Shown in pieces: positions 24,704 through 37,632 of a DNA stretch of 64,000 bases; position 1 is the first letter of the stretch, and each line of letters begins with the position of its first letter. The stretch spans positions 41,267,126 to 41,331,125 of the forward strand of contig NW_019211457.1 of NCBI RefSeq assembly GCF_002443255.2, given 5' to 3'. The DNA comes from Varroa destructor (lineage: Eukaryota; Arthropoda; Arachnida; Mesostigmata; Varroidae). The notes under the pieces were generated by a model. It searched no databases, was not told where the DNA came from, and was given only the letters and a program-made list of their open reading frames with translations. The translations under genes and the position numbers were made by a program.

Positions 24704-24709
24704 CTTATA
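24704..24709 (-). promoter_or_regulatory. TATA box (TATAAG) of glycine-rich gene 1
   Basis: TATAAG on the minus strand, about 95 bases upstream of the ATG at 24613. This puts transcription start near 24677 and leaves a leader of roughly 65 bases. Confidence 0.6.
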
Positions 24710-24713
24710 CCTT

Positions 24714-27700
24714 CGTGTATTCGCTATGTATAGCGATTTGCGCGCGTAGAGAGGAACCATAGATCCTGCTCACTCGATTCCCTGCCCTCGCCGTGCAGTT
24801 CACACTCTCCTCCGTTCGGCCACTGGCGGCGCTTTACGTCACGGCACGCTCTTCTGTCGATATGTGTAGTTTCCCTGGTTCTGAAGCTCGCGCGCCGATC
24901 TGGTACCCCGAGAGCGCATACCGGCGTTCACCATCAAAATAGCCGTTATGGATGCTGTGCAGCGGAGGAATAGCCAAAAATCGCTCGATCTAGACGTTGT
25001 TTTTTCTGTTCTACGATGTAACGAAAGATGATGAGAAAGATTGTTGGGGAATGCCCAGCTGAAACGGCACCGACGAGACAGACCCAGATAAAGTAGCAAT
25101 TATGCTGAGATGGTGCGCGGTGAGGTGGAAATAACATCGACATATAATGCTGGTAATAGAGTAGCGTAGAATTAAATATAGAACATCACATGGAATGGAT
25201 GAGATGGCCCTGAATGTTTGTAGTAGATGTTGATTAATACACACTTGTCATATAAACATCCTGGTTCAATAAAAAAGTGCCTACTATTTTTTAGCAGCGT
25301 ATAGGCTTTCGATTACCTTCCCGTCACAAATATTTCAAAGATCCTTAAATAAATAAACGCTCCTATCTTTTATTCGCGTTAAAAATTTCGATTGCTGAGT
25401 AGTATATTACAACGCATCTGGGTTTTAGTACCATATTCATCCCTAGATTCTAACCCTACGGTGTGTCTTCGCCCAGATTTAAATCTAAACCGTTTCTGTG
25501 TCTTTTCAATTAGTAAGCAGGCATGTTACCGTTTCGACGACCTTTTACACTTTAATGCATCCAGGCGCGTCTGAGCGTCATAAATAATGTATTCACCAAA
25601 GACTATATCCTCGTATTCGTTTCTAGGCATGTATACATCTAATAAAAGTAGACAAAATGCTTCAGCTTAATAAAGCTGCGTCCAGGCATTTGTGACCTTT
25701 TGCCCAGTTCATGTACCGAAACCCATTTATGAAACAGCAAATTAATAAATAAGGCTGCATAAAACAAAACAAGAATTTTATCTTTATTTAACTTTTTATA
25801 CGTGCCATTAGTTGACAAGTGGTAGATTTCATATTTGTGAATTCACTTAGTCTGCGAACGCATCTGCTTTGATTAGATCTTTAAGTTAACGTCTTGCCGT
25901 ATCTATCTTAGTAGAGTCTAGATTCCGTTATTGAATGGTCATTAATTAAAATTGTTTCGTTGTCAGAATTCACGTCATATAAATTTTGCGTCACCGTCTT
26001 CGCTTGTTGTTATCTCCAGGATATACGCGACCCGTTTGTAAATAGATTCCCGGGGAATTACCCCACAGCTATCTATTCCTGAGTTCCTGCTGCGCAAATC
26101 AAGCAGGAAATATGTTCCGAATGACTTTACAGACGAAATACAACTTCAAATGTCAGTTGTGGCAGCATTGAAAGACGTTGTGACCGTGAGTTTCTGCAGC
26201 TTTCTGTGCTACCCCACGTCCTTCACCCTGATTCAACCAATGTATTGTCGAATACAAGCAACGATCCAACGGGACAGATATGGGGTTCAGGAAAAGGTGG
26301 TTGACAGGTGGGTCTCAATTTGCCAGCGGTGCAGTGACCCATCAGTTTAAATAGCCACGCGTAACTTAATACGACGTCAAAGTTTTTCGGTCATTTGGCG
26401 TAATGTTACGACATTTTCTACGAAACGATACCAACAGAAACTGCCGCTGTTCAGTTCTAGCAGGACCTGTTGATATTCGTCGTATTTAATATTTGTTTAT
26501 TTTTGTATTAAATATTTCCTTTTCGTAATGCATGCAAACGTGTGCGCATACATAATATAATTGGATTCAGTATAATATTCATGTAAACGTGATGGGCACG
26601 GCAGCAAAAAAAAGCAGGACTAAAAGGCTACCGTGTTAGGAAGATCGACGGATCTTAGGGCGGATCTAGAGAACTGCTCAGAGCATACTGTATCAGTAGC
26701 AATTGGGCGTGATCTCTTCGGATGATTCCTGATCCCGAATCGCTGAGCCACTACATTTCATAGGCTTCAAACAATATTACAGTAAAGGCGCGACTGTGTA
26801 CACTCGGATTGGTAAGCAATCACTGAGACAGAGGATGGTAGTCGATATGTATGCGAGGGTTTTAGTCATTTCGGATAATCTAGCCTCGTAGAAAGGATCA
26901 AACGTTTAGCTTAGCTTAGCTTATTTTACAAGTCTTGCATCTAAATGTCCATTTCTAGAGATTGACACAGCTAGTTATAGTTTAGTATAAGTTCCTTTTG
27001 TAGCGTTGCTTCCCTGACAGCTGGCTCATTGTAGAATATAAAAAAGTAGTAGTAATTTAAATCAGAAGGTACCTTGTGTATACATAATATCTGCAGAACT
27101 ACGAAAAACTGTGCTACATATCATTAACGTCTCAGCGAACAGGACATGCCAGTTTGCCTGTATTGATTGTAGTTAGATAGTGCCGTATAGATTAGGCTTA
27201 GAACAATTGGCCGGACTGACCAGTGCGTATTGACTGACAAGGTGAGCTACTGATATTTTGTTTGATCCACTTCGCGTCTACCATTTCAATTCACTCTAAC
27301 TCGCCAATCGGTAGATGCACATTATACGCTTATATGATACACATTGTATAAAAAAGCGTCCATATTCAGGCTGACCACAGTTCGATGAAAATCACTAAGT
27401 CAATCTATATAGTAGAGAGATTAATAACGAAAACAGCGCACCGTGCACTTGCTCTTGTTTATTTTTTTCTATTTTTTTTTTTTTAATTTTTTCAGTCTAC
27501 TTCAGCGCCGAAACATCTAGCTGTAGGTGAAAAATTATTACGACGGAAAGATATCTTCTGGAGTGGAATCGTCTGTATAGATTTTTACGCACGATGAAAA
27601 TGTCTGAGTAATCCGCGGCACGGTCAGTAGGTTTTATACGGGTGGCACGAAACGTGATCGTTAAAAAATAAAAAGAAGGTTCCTTAAGCCGAAGTAGCGC

Positions 27701-30700
27701 TGTTGTTCGCCGCAGCGTATATCTAAGGGTAATCGCCTATCAGTGAAAGCTGATATTCACTGTTTTGTTATAAACGAGGGTACATTTAGTGCTAGTATCA
27801 AACATGCTAGGCATACGGTGTAGCTGTTCAGATAAACGACTGGAAAAATAGATTATTTAATCCACTAAGCCAAAGTGTCGTTGACATGATTTCCAATAGG
27901 ATGCCGTGGAAATAATAATGACGAGGGAAATATACACATTTTATGCTCGTATGCTATTTTGCAATGTTTACCTTTTGAGAAAGATTATAACAAATATAGG
28001 AATAGAAGCACAGAGTATCCAAATTTCATGCAAGAGCTGATGGCTGTGAATCAATGACTTCTACTAATGGCTGTCCCTGGGGTTTTGAAATTAGACATAT
28101 ATTCCATACGAAAATGGCAAGCAGTTTTATTTACTGCTCTCTAGTTCTGCTATGCTAACTACGGCTGGGTAAAAGTGGGGCAAACGAAATAGCTACAGTT
28201 ACTGCCGTTTCGCCATAACGACACTCGCCTCTTGACGTGAAATTCGTTGCTATTGAAAAAAAATATTCGAATAGATAAAATGGTTCAAGCGCAATCGTTC
28301 GTGTAGCGGTCACGGAGCTTATTTTTATTACATTAACGAGTTTGTTCACGAAATAAGGTCTATCCACATGTATAGAGGGCAAGGTTCTTTCGGTTGGGAA
28401 CCATGCGACAGAGGGCTGTCGATATGTTTCCTGTATACACGACGACTTTTCCTACAGAGATTGCTTGTATTTGTCTAGCTCGTTTTGACTGTGTGCCTGT
28501 TTTCCATCCGACCTTTTATGCTACGGTAATACATTTGACGTTTTCTCCAATCATTTAATATGTCATTCCATGTGTACCCTACTCACGTGCTCTTAGCCTA
28601 TACGGTTCCTCTTTCGCCTTGATGACGACGACCTTTTCAAAATGACCTTTTATTCATTTCTTTCTGGCACGGCATTGCTGACTTCCACTAAAACCGTGTG
28701 ATCAACTGGTTTTTGGAGAAAATGCTAGATGTCTCGGGTTGTCCTGTGAATAGATCCCTGCTGTCTACTGATTTCCAGCAAATCCGTAAACGTTTTTAGT
28801 AGTTAATTAGCATTTTTGGCCCTGTTGTCAAAAGAGTATTAGTATACTTAGTCCTAGTGACAAAAAGTGACTTAAGTTTACTGGTTATTCGTATAGGAAG
28901 GACGTACCTAATATTTCCATTACCGTATGTTCCTTGTTGTCCATATAGTTCTATAATTAATTTGCATTACCAAGCTAAAAAGAGTGGATGTACTGTGTTC
29001 GAATGAATGATAAAGGTCTTTTTCGAGGCATAATGCTAAAGATAGTTGAGCTTTTTCTTGTCAGTGGATAGCCTCTATTGTTAGTCCTTTGAAGCGTTCA
29101 GGATTTGACTTAATCGCTCAGCTCGAAGTAAGGACAACATGAATTATCTATCATAGAAACGGACGATTTCTTCTTAGTGAATTGAATAGAACTCCTATTA
29201 TGCGCTATCACTTAAAAGTACTTATGCGATTTCCGGTATAGGTAGTATTTATGTATTAGTAGCAAAAGAATTGTTGTCTGCGTAGTGCATAGGGTCCAGA
29301 GCGAACGCAGAAGGACATCCACCGCAGCCTTGAACCATTTTTATTTGTGTACAAATTCGCGTAAAACTACAGAAGTGTTTTTCTTATAAAGTCCGTGTCC
29401 TTTGCCGTCCTTTTGCGTTACACAAAACAGGCAATTGTCGGCTTTCAGGTGCAAGTATACTAAAACAGCGTAGCGCGGTACCACCTAACCAGTGGCAGTT
29501 ATTTGGATCGAGCCTCATAGAAGCGTTTATTATGTATGCCACAAATATATTTGCTTATACTGCATCACAACCTGCGTTGAAAGAGCCCCTGAACGATTTA
29601 CAATTTCGGGTGACTGAGACCTTCAGTGAAACCGTCTCTTCGCCTTTCAAAATGGCAATAATTCGTTCGAACACAAAATACCTCGCGTATTTTTACATTG
29701 GCATTAGTCAGATCTTATTAAATTGAATGTTTACTTCCGAAAATTGTCAGTGTATCTGTCTATCTATTATTCGTCTGTTGCTCTTTTTTTTTTTTTTGTT
29801 TTTTCAATGTTTTTCTAACAATTTTATTGAGCAGATAAGGAACATGTTCCATGCGTTCTAAAACTTCTGTAAGCGCAGCTGCAGATAGTTTCTCCGTTTG
29901 AGTGTCTACGATGTGTTCACCTCCTCTGATATCTACAACCTCTCAATTTTGGTTTTCCAAAGGATTGCACTGATGAAAGATCGTTTTTTTACTGACAGCC
30001 TCTTGACCCAGTCTTCATACTTATTTTCATAGGACTTTATCAGCGTTTTTACTATTAGACGCTTCATCACTGCGCTGATTTACCGCACGAAACTATATCT
30101 TTGCCTCTAAATTTACTGTTCCTCAACGATCCTTTATCAGTTTCTGTCAGAAACAATAGCGCGGCAAGTGGCTTACTTCGATCTATTGGGCGTCAAAAAG
30201 TCTCTCAGATGCTGATCCGGGCCAGATCTGCTCTGGCATCATAACACTGATAATATTTGCTACGCACACCTTTATTCTGGACTGCATACTATATTACTAG
30301 ATATTAATACTTAGGAGAATAAGGAACAAATGCAAAAATAAACAGCTAAGGAAGAAAAGGTACTTCTATTGATACTAATATATGTTTGTATGCCGTTTTA
30401 TGGGCCATTTGGAAAAACTTCAGATAGGTCTGTGAAGACCGGTAACACTCTTAGTGGGGGAGAGTCCACAAATAACTAGTAGTGCTAAACATCAAAAAAT
30501 GAAATTGCATCGTGGATGCATAGTAGCATTTGATTATTCCCGATACGGTTTCGTCCGCGATCATCATCTACTGCTACGTGAAGCAAGTTGGCTGCTCCAC
30601 AACGATTGAGCCCTCGAAGAAGCATTGCTACGCTGCTAGCAATTGAACTATACCGCTAAGCGCCGGCTTCTGAATTGGCACGAAATGGGCAAGGCGAGCT

Positions 30701-31865
30701 CAATGGCCGACCACCATTAAAACATAGAAATCCTTACTAGACGGGGCTTTGGTAGAGTTTGTGAAATTTAGATACATCTTTGCCAAGGAACATTTTGGCG
30801 CTGGTGTGAGTGGAACATGCCACCCCTCTCTAGATCGGTCACCCAGTCATCCTGTATTGGGCTACCACTTTGCAAACTTGCGACAGAAGTAAGCCCCCAG
30901 TAAAATCTCCAATATGATGTGTTAAACGAGATGAACACGGATGTGTTTGTTTGGTTACGTGAAAAGATGGCTGTATTAGCCCGTCAAAAGTTTGATCAGA
31001 TCCTACAGTTTTTGCCTGTGGCGAAAAAGGAGGTACTCGAATTTTTTTTTCAAGTTATCCTTTTGTGTAACTATTTTTTAGACCTACTTATTGGAATAGA
31101 GAAGTATTAATCGATTGTATGTATACACATTTGTTGCGGATTTTTAATGCTAGTGTCCCATAATGTATTTATAGGATCTTCGTGTAAAGGGAACAAGATT
31201 CGACTGACGGCATGAATCCCCCGCGAATTTTTTCCTAAGCCGAACCTGGGTTGATAATAAAAACTTTTTTTACGCAATACCTAATGCATTTATGTGATTA
31301 AAAAAAATGCTGTACGTAGAAAAATATTATGGGATATGAGTCAGTGTAGCTTGCAGTTGTATTTGTTAATACAAAGGCCATATGTACAAATAACAAATGT
31401 CGCAAAAACCAATGTAACTTCACGTCCAATAGATAAACAGAAACTAAGCTAACAACCTAAAAATAGGATCATTTTGCATTGTGTTTGTATCCTAAATGTA
31501 CAACAGGCTTTAATACTGATTGTTACACACCGAAATACGTTAGTCGTCTGAGATCTTCCATTGAGTCGACGAAGACCGGTCACCGCGCCAAGAAATCAAA
31601 ACTCTACTGTATACCACTAACGAATAGGATACACATATTATGCTGTGGTAAATCGGTAATTTTATTTTGAACATAGGTCAGATACAATACTTTAAATACC
31701 ACCAACAGTTTATAACGATGGCTCAATGCACAGGTTAGGTGTGCTTATTCCTAATGTTCGTTAGTGTTAAACTTATTGGTAAGTACCCAGCATCAAATGT
31801 TTGGACAAACAAGTTTCACCTTTCCCTTTAACTTTGATCTATCTCAAAAAAATACCTCAAAAAAA
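24714..31865. other. Long gene-poor stretch
   Basis: Over 7 kb with no gene I can support. Near 26072-26188 (plus) an open segment lies between CCCCACAG and GTGAGT with phase 0 at both ends, and stays open to 26350; it could be one exon of an unknown gene. T runs occur at about 27471-27485 and 29786-29797. The DNA around 30540-30900 is GC-richer, without a recognisable product. Confidence 0.4.
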
Positions 31866-31912
31866 AGCGACAGAAGACCTTTATCAGGCAGTGATAAAAG
31901 GCTTCTGTCGCT
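31866..31912. repeat. Hairpin, 21-bp near-perfect inverted repeat, 5-nt loop
   Basis: Arms 31866-31886 and 31892-31912 are inverse complements at 19 of 21 positions, around the loop ggcag. The arms begin agcgacagaag and end cttctgtcgct. The loop is shorter than in usual microRNA precursors. It may be the core of a small foldback element or a structured RNA. Confidence 0.8.
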
Positions 31913-32395
31913 GAACCCTGCGTTCGGTTAATTTCGTTAAACGTGCAAAAATATTATTAGACTCAAATTTGAAATGAACGTAATTCATACATGCGGACAA
32001 AAAGACTGTAGGGTTTTAAAGAGTAATAGCGTATCACTGGTCGTAGTAAATGGATGCTTTCACTTATTAATGACGTCATGAACGTAGCGTCTCAGTTTGC
32101 ATGGCCTATATGCATTTTAGTTTCAAGGAAAAACAACTAGAAACAAAGGCTGAAGTGCACAGAACTGTTTTGTTATTAGACGCGCTACTATTCTTATCCT
32201 GTCTCTCTACTTTTGTCCACATGTTTCATTAGAGCATTCAAGACGATAACACCCTTGAAATGCTAAACTTTTCTAATACAAGGATTATTAGCAGATGTCG
32301 CAGTCACTGTATTGGTTCACCGGCTCTTGAGTTCATAGCGCTGCTGCTTAGTGTCACATGAACGTATTACTCCATTCTGTAGACACCCTTGGGCC

Positions 32396-35300
32396 TTAGC
32401 GACCGAAACCGCCGCCGCCTCCGCCTCCACCGCCTCCGCCTCCGCCTCCGCCGCCTCCACCTCCATAGCCGCCTCCATAACCGCCTCCATAGCCGCCGCC
32501 ATAGCTGCCTCCATAACTGCCCCCGTAACTACCTCCGTAACCGCCTCCGTAGCCGCCTCCATAGCCGCCTCCATAACCGCCTCCATAACCGCCTATGTGT
32601 CCCCCACCGTGGCCAAGTCCGTGGCCGCCGCCATAGCCACCGCCTGAAGCAACAAACAGTGACAAGTCGCTAGGATTTGAACGCTATGAGATCTGAAAAG
32701 ATCTTATACGCATGGGTGTAGCTATGTTTGAGTAAGTCGAAATGTATTTCTGGCTGCGTTCTTTTATAATATGCTTTCGATGCATCATCAATTGAAGGCT
32801 AACACTTGTCGAATTTTTGCGTAACTGGTAACGCTTTTTAGTTTTGAGGCGAGAATGGGGACAGTATGAAGTTACTGTCTATTTTTGTGCTGTATCAATT
32901 GAAAGTCTTCAGCATAAACTTTATGCTCTCCCAGACCTTAGACAATAATTTAACTCGATTATCACGATAAATATACCGAGTCGGACATCTGCGACTGAAG
33001 TTCCTTTTTTTCTCGATTTGTTCTAAGTGGCTCATACGATAACAGAGTAGTATTAAGTTGAAAATTCAATTTGTTCAAAAAAATATTCGTACTTTTTGAA
33101 GGCAGACAGATCGATATAGCAGTCAATAGTAATCTGAATAATAAATACACGTATTATTGTGTGAAACAACACAATCTGATGGCGACACTGTTAGACAAAT
33201 ACATGTCCAGCTCGAGTGCACTGTTTATGTTTAACTTTGTTTTTAGCATAGTTGTAATGTTGTTGTTAATGTCTCGTCAAAAAAACAATGCATATTAGAG
33301 ATCACATGTAAATTCGTATAAGCTTACCGTGTCCGCCTCCATGGCCATACCCTCCATTGCCATATCCACCGTGGCCGTAACTGTGCATAAATATGTACAT
33401 AGTAAACTATTAATTTTAGGTATACTATTATATTCTATAGTCTTCATGGGTTATATATGCATACATATGTTTATGCATATACCGTCAAATGGGCAATTTA
33501 AGACTTAAGGCCAAACGCCTTGCTTTGGAGACGGTGTCCGTATACCTAGCTACTGTTATTGATTGGCAAAACTTACCCCTTTTCTTTATAGTGGCCCGAA
33601 GAGATTCCGAGGTTTATGTTGAGCTCCTTACCCGAAGCTTTATAACTATAATGGATAGAATCGGTGAATGAATTGAGAATGGATCGGTGTACGTGTATAC
33701 AGCAGTTTCTCATTGTCTAGCCATTATTCTGGGTAATGCACACGTGGATGAATTTGTTAGATACGTCAGGTTTGAAAGACAAAAAACAATATATTTTTTT
33801 TTTATAGTGTATAATGGTTTTGTTGTGAGTCTATTCGTTCCATCCACTTCTTATCGTAGAAAGATTGTCAGTTAGTTCTATCAAGTTCAGATTGGACTTT
33901 GCAGTAAACTAATCACTGGACTAGATGGACTAATCACACGTAATTACGAAGATATCAACGAAGATAACAAATAGACGTGCTACTAAGCAGATACCTACAT
34001 TTTTAGTAAAACGTGGAACTCTGCTTATCTCTAAAAGCCTACGTAAATTTCAGTAATACAACCCCTGGTGTCTCCTACTACAGCTAGGTCGAGATGAAGA
34101 TTGCTCACACTGGATTTTTTTGCTAGTTGTTTTTTGCGGAAATGTCATTGTACATTGTCTAATAGAACGTTTTAGCAAGCAGGTAGGCAATGGAAAATTT
34201 GCGCTACTTTTTATCAGTTATTAAATGTTTGTTTTCGGTTTACAAACATCTTGCAGAAGATCGAATTGGAACCACTCAAATTTACCTGTTCCCGTAGCCT
34301 CCTCCCTTCAACAGTCGAAGTATACTTCTTTCCTCGGTTCCATTGTCTGATGCACCATCGGTACTGTTTGTTAAGGAGAGAAGTTCTTCGGGGTCGCTTG
34401 CAGTTGTAGACGTCGCTACTGAAGCATCGTCGGCTGATGCGGGGATCTTGTAGTATACCAAAAGTGCTAACGAAAACTGAAACATGTACACGCGTAAATA
34501 TTTTGCGCTTTTAATAGCTAAATCTATATATAGTCGTAATTTAAGGAACGTTATTTATCTATGCATATTCTCAGAGAAGCAGCTTTGTTACCTCGTACTA
34601 CTCGAACGTTTTTAGCTCAATTAGCTATTTTTTTTAAACTGTTCTAACGCTATTACTGCTGAGACTGTGACATGAAGGAAGTGATACGAGTCTTTTGGGA
34701 TTACCTACTAGAATAGATGAGAATCGTACTCGCTGAACTAGTACAGGCAAACGTTTTCAACAAGACTGAAATGCCTATGAGAATATTCGAATGTGTGAGT
34801 GAGTACGTATCTCATGTACACCTTTCCCTTATCGAGTCATTTTTTTCAAGATGGATAGCTATACGAGTGCAGGCAGCTGTTGAAAATTCACCTATTTAGA
34901 GGTGATGAGGAATTTAGGTTTTCAAGAATGACTATCGCCGATAACGGGCAATGTACACTTCCTGTTGATAATTGCGTCATGTAAATTCGTTTGAGGAGAA
35001 GTATATGTGGAGGCACGAAGACTAATTCCGATAAGTCTTTCGTTGATACCATGTGTCAATCAGCAAACCAAGGGCAACTCTGAACTGCGACAAAAACAAC
35101 GTGAATCTGCTGGGGGCAAAAGACAACTAGCTAGCGTAGCTGCAAAACAATGAAGCCATTTGCTATCGTCATGCCCAGAATAAAGAGATCCGCACATCGA
35201 CGATTTACGTCGTTACCTACGCTGTCTGGTCTAAGGCGTCGATCAAGTGACAGTCCGTGCGATGCCATCGTCACAGGGGGAGATACGAGATATGTTAAAA

Positions 35301-36096
35301 GCTTCCATGATCAAAAAACGACATCTAAAATGGCCGTCTTTTATTATAGAGTGTTTCAACAATTTCTACTTTATCGAAAGTTGTTGATTCGAATTATGTA
35401 ACGCTATAGAAGTCTACGCGTCTGTATGGAGCGCTAAAAATCTACTGAATCAAAAATATTTCCCAGAAGTCTGGAGGGACACAAAAGTTGAAGAAAGACC
35501 CTGCTCTTGCAGAAGCGCCAATAGGAGCTGCTAACACTGACCAAACAGCAATGAAAATTCTGTTAAAAAAAAAGTTTCATAAATTTTGGTAAGGTACGGT
35601 GCTCACGGCTCATGTCGTCGCCAATCTTTCCTCGTGGATAATTAATATTTGTTGACTGACTGTTAAAATATGACATCAGTCGCTTTGCATCTAGTATGAG
35701 CGTACCGTTTTATTGCAACAGTATGAAGATGTCATCATTCTTCTGTAAATTAGTATATGTTTTCCGAAGATAGACAGCCAAATGTTTTTTGTGCTGAACA
35801 CTTATCGGGTATAGCTTGAAAAAGCGTGCATTGTCAAAAAAAAGAAACTGAATCGCTATTGCTATTGGGGCAACCTTTGATGGGCAACCATTGTTAGTGT
35901 GGCGTGCTACGCAAACGAAGAAAAAAACAATAAAGAATTATAAAACGAACGAAAACGTCACCAAATTATATAATATGTACTGTATTTTTCTACTGTGTTA
36001 TAATTGCTTGCGTGGAAAACAAATGACAGTTAATCTTTCGAGCGAAATTTTTCCATAGGGTTTGTAATGTTAGTGGCTTACCAAAGGAAGTCTCAT
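32396..36096 (-). CDS. Secreted glycine-rich protein 2 (GGY/poly-Gly)
   Basis: Exons 36082-36096 (MRLPL, then GTAAGC), 34286-34476, 33328-33380 and 32396-32643 join in phase and give 168 residues. The signal peptide MRLPLFSLALLVYYKIPASA is split by a 1.6-kb first intron after codon 5. A Ser/Thr/Asp-rich pro-region ends in DNGTEER, followed by SILRLLKGGGYGN. The rest is GYGGGHG, then about ten YGGG/YGGS units and a run of some twenty glycines, ending GFGR at a TAA. The promoter holds a clear TATAAAA. Its nearest relative is the gene at 37.6-41.4 kb, which shares NGTEER and the leucine/lysine segment after it. Likely a cuticle or secretory glycine-rich protein; a processed glycine-rich peptide is possible. 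The first exon rests on phase, signal-peptide quality and the TATA box. Plus-strand frames inside the introns look like chance. Confidence 0.8.
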
Positions 36097-36139
36097 GTTC
36101 AAGCTGGGCCGTATTGCGCTGTGCAGAACACGCAAGACA

Positions 36140-36146
36140 TTTTATA
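36140..36146 (-). promoter_or_regulatory. TATA box (TATAAAA) of glycine-rich gene 2
   Basis: Consensus TATAAAA on the minus strand, 44-50 bases upstream of the ATG at 36096, predicting a leader of about 20 bases. It is independent support for the small first exon. Confidence 0.65.
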
Positions 36147-37632
36147 GCTACGTCATCTTGCCCGTACTCGCCAACAACTTCGCCCTTTCTCGTGTCTGGC
36201 GAGTGCTTTGCTATACAATCAAATGTCTCATCCCGAAACCTCTGCACGATTATGATCGACGGTTGACCCCCCGAGATAAATAAATGCCACACCTACATGC
36301 GTCTGAAGATGCGACATGAGAGAGCGAACGAGAGTTAAATTTGAGAATCGTCAAACGCGACGAAATATTCCATGGCGTTACTCGCATACATTTCCTTTTA
36401 CCAGGAAAGTTGAGTTCTAATGGATATTTTATGGCGCAAAGGTGAATTAACTTCGATGTAACTTCAAATTCAATTGACGGGCGCCGGCCACTGTTAACCC
36501 TTGATTAAATAGTCCACCTTTATTACCTGCCTATAATTTGATCGGATGCTGACAAACGAACGTAAAGACACTGCGGTAAACGCGGACTATGATATTTCCT
36601 TTGACGAGGAGGAAATGTTTCCTTTCAAAAAGATTTTTCTTTCCTCTCTATCGAAATGATCCCGCTCTAGCTGACACATAAAGTGGAATAGGGGACGCGT
36701 CCAACTCGAACGCATCGAACATTTGAAATTTAGATAGAAAGTTCAATTAAATATGTAGATAGGTTCAACGCTAACAAAGAATAAACTTTTGAGAATTTTT
36801 CCGAGACTAGCGCCCTACCGTTCACTACCTAACCAAAAACGAAGATTAGGTTTTTTGATTTGATTTTATTTAATTAAAGCATAACAAACTTCAGCAAATA
36901 CACAAACATAAGTACACTGGCGAGATTGTTGACAAAACCTTTTCAAACCCAGGCAACGCCAAGAGCGGCCTTTGGATAGTATAGCAGAAGCTAGGACGTC
37001 TGTTAATTTATGCCATCACAGCATTTGATACATTAACGATTTTTCGATTAGATAAACGAAACATTATGCCATTCTGCGTTTCTATAATACAAAATAAGAG
37101 TAGTCGTAGATGCAGTTGTCATATTGTAAAAGCATACTAGTAGAGAGCCTCTGTCAGAACGAAATTACCTATAGCAGGTAACACCATCGCTGTACATACA
37201 ATATTGCACACCCATTATTAAGCTGTTTGTCGTTACGATGCGCCGTGTTTAGCCAGTTGAGACAGCAGTTTTTATGCTTTTTTAGAAATAATCTTGTAAC
37301 AGCGAACTTTCTGCTCATAAATTGTCTAGCTGTAAGTTCTTAGTACCTCTGTTAAGTACCAAAATGAAATCGTCTGCTCTATACATTTCCTACTTACTTT
37401 ACTAGAAACTATGTAGATGGTGATTTTCAAGCGTAAGATTCTCTGTAGCACGGGCTGAGGCATCGTCCCAAGGCAAAAATCGTACTCGTATTCTAATGAA
37501 TTGACACTATCCAGCGTAAATAAATGTATATATAGTTATGGCTTGTACTCCATCCTTGGAAGGCACCGGTAGTTTAGACCTCGGCAAATATTCTGCCTCT
37601 GCGAAGGGTTTTCATCACAAAAAAATGTTTGA
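36147..37632. other. Spacer between glycine-rich genes 2 and 3; no gene seen
   Basis: Upstream flank of gene 2 and 3' flank of gene 3. AT-rich, with no canonical AATAAA close to the gene 3 stop and no supported coding segment. Confidence 0.4.

Noticed and set aside
32351..32673. Ala/Ser- and Arg/His-rich frames on the plus strand
   Set aside because: Antisense shadows of the GGY repeat of gene 2.
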